Source: Apus apus (taxonomy: Eukaryota > Chordata > Aves > Apodiformes > Apodidae). From it: 64,000 bases of DNA. The notes beneath the pieces were generated by a model. The model searched no databases. It was given only the letters and a program-made list of their open reading frames with translations, and was not told the origin of the DNA. Both the position numbers and the translations under genes were made by a program. Below, piece after piece: positions 49,801 through 58,800 of this stretch; the first letter of the stretch is position 1; each line of letters opens with the position of its first letter. Where the stretch lies: contig NC_067312.1 in assembly GCF_020740795.1 (NCBI RefSeq), forward strand, positions 54,145,905 to 54,209,904, read 5' to 3'.

Positions 49801-52800
49801 CAGATCATCGAGTCCAACTGTTAACCCAGCACTGCCAAGTCCACCACTAAACCATGTCCCTAAGCACCACAGCTACATATCTTTTAAATACCTCCAGGGG
49901 TGGTGAGTCCACCACTTTTCTGGGCAGCCTGTTCCAGTGCCTGACAACCCTTTCACTGAATACATTTTTCCTCATACCTGATCTAAACCTTCCCTGGAGC
50001 AACTTGAGGCCATTTCCTCTTGTTCTGTCACTTTCTACTTGGGAGAAGAAACCAACCTCCACCTCCTTTCAGGCAGTTGTGGAGTGATAAGGTCTCTCCT
50101 CAGCCTCCATTTCTCCAGCTAAACACCTCCAGTTCCCTCAGTTGCTTCTTGTAAGACTTGTTGTGCTCCAGACCCTTCACCAGCAGACAGTTCTGTACAA
50201 TAAAAATCTCCAAATTAGTATTGCTACTAGCATTTGATATGTTGAGTGGGAGACAGGTAAGATTAGAAGTATAGTTAGAAAGGTAAGTCATACTTTACAG
50301 CTAATGTTTTGTTCATTGGCACAAGGTGACATAATACTAACTAGTGAACTACACTAGCATTCTATAGAGGTTAAGTAAGGATAATGGCAGTATTTTCTAC
50401 TTGGTGTTAAATGCAGCACCTTAAAAAGAGAAGAATAATCTCTGTTTATACAATTGTGGGGTGGGAAAAAAAATAAACCTACAATGGTGGCTGCTACTAT
50501 GTGTTTTGTCTCTGAAAAGATGATTATTATTCTTCAGGCTTTGGATGGCCAAAGTATCTACACTGGCTGCTGCACTCTGCGCATTGATTTCTCCAGGTTA
50601 GCTAACCTTAAGGTAAGGTACAACAATGACAAAAGCAGAGATTTCACTCGTCATGACCTCCCTTCTGGTGATGGCCACCCAGCCCTGGAGCCACCCATAG
50701 CTGCTGCCTTTGGTAAGAAACCTTCACTTTTAGTGATAAATCCATAATAAGATCATTAGGTTTTTTATGTTGCATTTATGCTCTGGCTTCTTATCAGGTT
50801 CATAGAGGTGTACATTTTGCCTACACTTGTGTTAGGTCCAATAAAGTTTGTATGGAAAGCAGAAAGCCCAACTCAAGGTAAATTAATATCTGAAACTGAA
50901 ATGCAAGGCATGCTTTTGGGCAAATTCAAAGTGTTGTCAAAAAGCTACATTTGAAAAATGCTGTGATGTAATGCCTTGGCATAATTGGTACTGGTAGTAT
51001 AATAAATGTTCCCTATCAGACCAGTCAATAGCAGTCATCCAAAGGAGTGACACTGGTTGCCTAAAGCTGCTTGAAAACAAATGTTTTAAGGGTGTTAGCT
51101 CTTAATTGTTGATATTTTAGGATAACTGCCTGCTATAACAAACAAAACCATAAGAAACTTAGAAAAGCTACACTTACTTATTTATGTTTTGAAGTCACTG
51201 TCCAAAAACCAAAATTTTAGAAATTTTCTTGAATTTTAGAAGTCCCTGTCATGGCATAGAGGAGAGAGAGTCTGCTGGAAGCCGCACTGGAGAAACCTTT
51301 TTGGCATAAATAGCTCAGGCATCCTCATTTAATCAGCTTTGGTAATAATGCTAATCACAAAACAGGTTAATCTGATGACCTGACTGAGGGGCACAATGCA
51401 ATTTGAGCAATTTTAGCTATTTTTTTTTCTCTCCAGTTACAACCATTAGTAATAATACCTAGGTAAGAACAGTCTCAGCTACTGAATAGGTATCCAAATG
51501 CCATCCAGTTGGTTAGAACGGTAGTAAGAGCTGGGGAAGAATTTCCTTTCAAGCTTGTTATTGCTAGCAAATCTTGTTTTCAGTCTGAACATTTACTGAA
51601 ATAGAAAGAACTGCAGAAGTGCTGGTGTAGAGAAGAGTCTGATGTCTGTATCAAAATCTGATTGTAGTGCAACTACAGTGAGGCAGCTACACAGATATTT
51701 TTCTTCTAAGAAAATAGCTGTAGACTAGGAGACACATGCTTCTAGCCTTTCTGTGGTAACAGCATGCATATGTTGCCATAGGCATCCTCTGATAGTCGTC
51801 AGATTTTGCTCACACAGTCAGCATAAGCAGAGATGCATGAATTGGCTTGCTTTGGAAGCTAGCTGCTAGCCACGAAGCAAATTATTTTACACATAAAAAA
51901 ATGCAGCAAAGAATTACAGATCTTTCTGCATTAGCAGTTTGACATTTTTTACGTCTGATTTTGCTATCAGTGTGCAGCATACAGGTCTTACTTGGCAGAA
52001 TAAAAGCGCTTTATCTGTGTCTTCATTAATGTTTCTATGACCATTCTTTGATTGTGAATAAGTGATTAATACCTGTATTGCCAGAGCCTGTTAGCATAAT
52101 GCACCAGTGCCTGTATTTCATTTACACCATTACTTGCTTTGCTGTGATAAATGTATTCTTTTTTGTATGAAGGAGACTGTTGGTACAGATAAGATGAGGT
52201 GTAATGTGATGCAGGATTCATGAATACTTGATCTGCTGTGTGTTCCATTTGTTAAGTAATTCATAATAGATACTTATCATGGTACTGTATCATCCCTGTC
52301 AATAGCTGTCTGTTAGTGAATGTAGCTGTTTTAGTCAATGATGGCAGTTTGAGTAGTAAAACAAACATATTGCCAGTCTTGCAGGACATATTTGCTGATT
52401 ATACATACAGTGTGTAAAAAAAAACTAGTGTACTAACACATGAAAGAATCCACAACTGAAGCTTGTCTCTAACTGCATGTTAGAACACACTTTTATGTGC
52501 TGCCCAGGTAGTGCTTAAGCCCACAGACTAATGCAAAAATCACTCAGCTGTCTTTGAAGCAGGGACTCTCCGTATGATAACATTCCAAATCTGTTTAATG
52601 CTTGTGAATTCCACGAGAACCATTAAAAACACTGGTTATTTATGAAGTAATACAAGCTGGGAAAGTGCATCCCCTTAAAAAGCAAAATGTGTATACTTTG
52701 TGCATCTCAATAGCTAGTAAAATTCAGAACCTCAGATTCTCTATAGTTGTTTGTATTTGTTTTAGAAACATCTAGGAATTCGTTGTATCTCATAATTGCA

Positions 52801-55800
52801 AAATGTCTTGGAGTGCATTTACTTCCATAACATTTCTAGAATCCACATCTCTTGCAGAATAAAAGGGGTTGGACAGTGCACCACAGGTGTCTCAAATCTA
52901 ACAGTTACTAATCCATTATGTACTCTCCTATTCAAACTTGTCTGAATTACCTTTTCCCCAGTCTTCACTTTAGAGAGGGACAGTGAGGCTGATCAGAATA
53001 TTTGCCTTCAAAAATGGCTGAAAATTGTCTTTGTAAAACATAGAATCTTGGATTTCAATGAGAGTTTTTAACCCAAATGTTTTATAGAAGACGTAATCAC
53101 AGACTGAAGTCAGAATAGGAACACTGGAAGGTGAATTTCATTGCTGAAGTCTCTTCTATTTTCTAAAATGTTAATATGTTTTAATTCTATGTCTCTTCTT
53201 TCTCTAGGCACCCAAAATATCATCTTCCCATCATATGCAGGGGCTGCTGGGTTTGCCCCAGCCATGGGCTTTGCTCAAGGTACTGGTAAGTGTCCATGTT
53301 CTAAAAATACAGTGTTTGTGTTTGGGGTTAGTGGTCTATCTGAGTACACCCATGTTCAGAGCAAATTGTCTTCAAATACAGATGTCAGAACACAATGTTC
53401 ATTTGAGTAATTGTGATTTTCTTTCTCATATTATTCAGTAAAATTACTTTCTGTAATAAAAGCATATGCTGATGTAATTTATAATTTAATAAGCAAAGAA
53501 ATTAAGTGCCATGATAAAGATTTACCTGCAGGAGAAAAAACTAAGCATTTGTTTTTCTAAGAATCATAAGATTTCAGTGACATTCAAACCTAAAGCAGGA
53601 GGTCTCCCCTTTTCTGGCTATAAAATGAGAAATAAATAGTCTTCTAGACTCAGTGATCACTTCCTTTCTAGCACAAGATAAACTTCTGTGCTAACTTATT
53701 TTTCTTCTTCGTTGGGCTGCAATTTATATTCCCATTTTTTGAGGTCTATTGGTGTAGCTGAATATTTCTTCATTTCTGGAGAGGAGGTAATTCCTGCTTT
53801 CAGATACTAGAACAGGCTGCCCACGTTGTGGAGTCTCCTTCTCTGGAGATATTCAAGACACACCTGGATGCAGCCCTGGGTAATCTGCTCTAGGGGATCT
53901 TGCTTTAGCAGTGGAGTTGGACTGGATGATCTCCAGAGGTCCCTTCCAGCTCTGACAATTCTGGGATTCTATGAATCATTACATTCCTTACAAGCTTTTT
54001 TTAATTATTATTTTTATTTTTATTTAATATGGATGTTTTGTCAGATGTAACCTGCTTTTGTCTTCTAAAATGTCTTTTCCACTTTGATATGTCAAGTGCT
54101 GCTATCAATACCCTTCCAGGTCTTCCGGTTCCAGCTGTGCCTGTAGCACTGGGTTCCCTTGCAGTCCCCACGTCTGCCGCGTCTGGACAGATGACTGTTA
54201 CTGGTGTTGCTGGTATTCCAGGAAATTCTGTTTTGCTAGTCAGCAATCTGAACCCTGAAGTACGTTTGATTGGTGGAAATGATGCAAGTATCAATTTGCA
54301 TCAACTGCCAGAATCCTTCTTGCAAATTGACATCAGCTGAAGGAGTGAGAGAGGAAGTCTCCATGCTGATGATGTAGAAAAGCAGGACAGCTCTTTTCTT
54401 GTTTAAGATAGTTTGCAATAATGATGAGGCTTAAAAACTGGTGAGCAGTTAAAAGCTTCCTAAGACTATTTTAGGAAACGTATGTTAGCAGTGTAGTTAG
54501 TAATTAGAAAAAAGTCTATGGTCAGACACAAGAAATGTTTGAAGAGGTAAACAACATATATTATGGTTAATCTTACTGGTATCTCTTTAATGTGACTCCT
54601 CTGTGTTCTACTTTATCATTAAAGAAGCCAAAGAATTTTTCATTTATTACAAAAGACAAGGAGTAAGAGAAACAAGACGGAAGAGAAAAGGAGATACAAT
54701 CATGCCAAATGAAGTACCTTTCAAAACACTGATATGATTTTTCTAGTTTTGCAACTTTTCCCAGGTTGCAGAATAACAAAACAGGTGCACTTTGCTAATG
54801 AATTCACTCTAAATCCATTTTAAAAAGTTAATAAACACGCATGTTCACTTTTCATAATGCCATACGGGTTTTTTTCATATGTTGGCAGTAAAATTGCTGA
54901 GGACAATGTGGATAGTTATTTTCATAGTGGGAATTACATAGATTGTTCTATAAGCTTACTCCTGTTATTCAAATATTACACATTGATCTGTGCTTAACCA
55001 AAAGCAATGCACATCTCTTAAAAAATAAAAATTAGGTTTTACCAAGGGCATGACGTAAAACACAGGTCTACCTGACTGTTGATAAGCACATCTTTTACAG
55101 CAGTATAAAATTATTGTTTTGCACACTCATTAGATTCACTTAGCTGAATCTAATTCTGATGGTTGCTGTGGATGTGCTTTCTGCAGCTGATTTTTCAAGA
55201 TGATACTTTGAGTCTTGAGAGTGTGTTTTTTAAAAATAAGCACATGTGAAGCTTAGATCAAAGCTATTTTCAGGACACTGCTTCTTTATTTAACACTAAT
55301 CATATCTAAGAAGCTGACATGTAGAACTTTGTGCTGCAACACAACATAATACAACATAAATGCATTAAATAATGCCTGCCTTCTTAGGAGGTACAAAATA
55401 AAAATTAACAACATTAATTGTTGGAAATACAAATTGTTGTAAAGAAATGTATTGGTGACTGTGTAACACTTGTTCTTCAGTTGTCTGAGCCCTGTCACTT
55501 CTGTATAGAAACTCCTGTTGGCCTTATTTCAATTTATATTCCCTTGCTGCAGGGTTTAAGTGTGCATTTGAACATTCCCTCATGACTTTTAAATTAGCTA
55601 GTTTTGTCCTCCAAAAAACTTTTTGAGCAGAAATACTGCAGTCTCATTTTGGTTAAGAAATTTCTTTAAATAAACTCTATGCTGAATTAAAATATTTGGC
55701 CCAGAGATATGAACTCTAGAAGCCTTTAAATGTTATATATATAGTAATTGTTCCTATGTACTAGATGCTGACAATCAAAGAGCAGGAGCTTACACTTAGG

Positions 55801-58800
55801 CTGCAGTATCTTTTGGTTTTGTATAACTTAGGTCTGTTGGGTACACATTTAAAACATTGTGACTTGAAAAGGAATAGAGGTAGTTAGTGTGATTAGTGCT
55901 TCTCATACCCAGGTAGTTTTAGTACTTGTTATTGGCAAAGCCTTTACCTCAGTTCAAGAAAATCTGGCTGCCTTAGGGTGTACATTTTCTTCATTGGTGC
56001 TTGATACACAAGTGTTTAATTAAAAATTACTGAAGAAGATTTAATTCAGTATTAAGCTTTCTGTTCACAGCTTCTAATCAAACACAATTTAATACTACTT
56101 TCTATATGTCTCATGTATAAACAGTTAAGTGGTACGTGAAGCACTTAAGTATGCCATGGTCATGTACAGAGACAGGAACAAAATTGAAGACAAAGCAAAC
56201 ATGTTTTGAATCAATTATTTTTAGTTTCATAGGTGTTTTCTGCTCTATAGAAAATACAAAGCTGGTAGCTTGGACAGAATAAGTTTAAATAATCAAGGCA
56301 CTTAAAATATTAGTAACTTCTTTGGCATGACAGACTGAGTCCTGAATGATGAAAAATCATGAGCTGAAGTTTTAACTTGCTTAAATATTTCATATGTGCA
56401 TAGCAAATATATGTTAACAAGATTGCTATACACTGTATTTATTGCATGGAGAGACAGATTCATTCTGTTTGTTTACCATGCACTTGCAGAATAGATATGT
56501 TGATTTGCATGGCTTTAAAAATGATATGCTCATTTTGTCATTTAAACAGGTCATCACACCACATGGACTTTTCATCCTATTTGGTAAGATATGTCAAATA
56601 CGCCTTGAGAAACTACAGGGCTAGCATTCTTTTGATTTATCTGACACATGCTGGTTAATGCAAACTCCATTGTTCTGTCTTTGTCTAGAAAACACATAAG
56701 AGAATGTGCTCGTTTTAAAATTACAATAATTTGAGTCAGTAGTTGTAGGCCACAGGTACCAAAAGGGCAAAATGGTTACAGTGTCAGAAGAATTTCAGTA
56801 TGTGGTCCAATTTGTTTACTACAAAGAATGGGAAAGCAAAATAAGAGGAGGAAGCAAAGATTGCATCAGAAGAAAGGGAGGACAGAATTGGCATTTACAT
56901 GAGTTGCAGAGGATATATGTTGGCACAGTAATACTTTAATATGCCTCTGTTAAGAGGATTTTAACACTGTTGCATTAGTTAAAAGCTGAACATAAACATG
57001 CAATTCTATTACTGAGATCTTGGGGTTTTCCCCCATTTCCAAGCCTCAAAAAATAATACACAAATTTTAAAGTTCTCCTTACCATTATTCTAACCTACCT
57101 GTTCAATGAGGTGATTATTCTTTGTAACACTAATGTTAGTCTAAAGAAACACACTTGCCCTTGTGCTGTTTATAGTAATGCTGTGGACAAATTTTCTTTC
57201 TGGATTTCCACAGGTGTATATGGTGACGTGCATCGTGTGAAGATCATGTTTAAGAAAAAAGAAAATGCTCTGGTTCAGATGGCAGATGCAGCCCAGGCTC
57301 TATTAGGTACTAGTTTTTAAGGCACAGTTATGTTGCAAACTAGCAAGAGTGTGATACTGATGAGGAACATTTGACAGTGAGAAGCATAAACAAATCCATC
57401 ATTGTGATGCTTTACTACATAGAAACTCTTCTTGTACATGTTGCTAATGATCTGTGTACTTTTGTGTAAACAAATTATTTTCATATGATGATTTTAAAAA
57501 AATAAATCCTATGGATCTCCATCTAGTAAATGTTAGAATTAAAATATCATACAATATTCCTGTAGTTTAGCTTAATAAGACATATAATTTTCCTGTAGTT
57601 TATCCTAGATCTAGCTATTTAAGAATAATCAGCTGCTCTTTACTGAAATGCTGGTTTGCAATTTTATTGCATTTGGACTGGAGGTTATATTACATCCTTA
57701 TATTTGTTTCAAATATAATATTAGTGCATAGCCCACCTGGTAGACATGGAAGTTGCTGTTTAAATTTAGAATGTGAAATCTGATGCTGAAGAGAAGACAG
57801 TATTTAAAGAATCCTTTTTTTCTTCCGCTCCCCTCATGCCTGTTCGTGTTACTTTTCCACTGGTTAGCTATCAGCCACTTGAATGGACAGAGGCTTTATG
57901 GAAGGGTCCTCCATGCTACCTTTTCAAAACATCGCACAGTTCAGCTTCCTCGTGAGGGAGAAGAGGACCATGGCCTGACCAAGGACTACAGCCACAGCCC
58001 TTTACATCGTTTTAAGAAGCCTGGCTCCAAGAACTTCCGAAATATCTTTCCTCCATCTGACACTCTGCATCTGTCCAATATCCCGTGAGTATCCCTGTGT
58101 GATCTTCTTGGAAAGATGTTTTTAGCTTATGTTCTAAAGTCTGACAGAAGCTTTACATTTCCTTGGCCTTTTACAGTTTCCTGAGAATTTGGGTAATTTT
58201 GCTGTGTAATTAAGTGAATCCTTTAACTTTCATTTTTTTAGCGTTAGCAAAGAGGGTAACTGATTGATTGCTGCTCTTAATGAGTTTCAAGACAGCATGC
58301 ATTTTTATGAGAATATGCATTTGTTTTTCACATATTGTTAAGTCCTGTGTTATACATTTTTGCCAAGGTTAAAGACACAAGTTTTGATATAATGTAGAAG
58401 TCACATTACATCAAGTTATCACTAGGACTGTTACTTAATGTAGATACAGTTTTTAAACATTCTAGCACTTTTTAAAGAACAGTTTCTACAGAATTCAGAC
58501 CTCATCTCAAGGGGAAGTTTTAGAAAAAAAGTGTCTTAAAGCATGCTTTTAAAAACTGAAACAATTTTTTTTCAATCTAAAATGTTGTACAAAATGTGTG
58601 GAGTGACAGCCAAACAGAAGTTTTTACAGGCTTCTTTTGCTTAGCAGCTGCACAGAGAGGGGAAAGAGAAAACTATGGGATTTTTTCTAAATAAGGAAAA
58701 AAAACACAAAAAAAAACCAAAACCCGATGACACTTAGAAAATGGCTTCCAAAATTTGAAAATATGTGAAGCACCCTTACAGTCGTTGCAAGATGAAAGGT

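Larger units (their letters stand above)
48330..50537 (+). other. PTBP3: PTBP3 intron 7
   Basis: It runs from GTAAGT to ATTCTTCAG and contains a sense CR1 fragment (49348-49710) and an antisense CR1 fragment (49772-50190), which face each other tail to tail. Confidence 0.65.
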
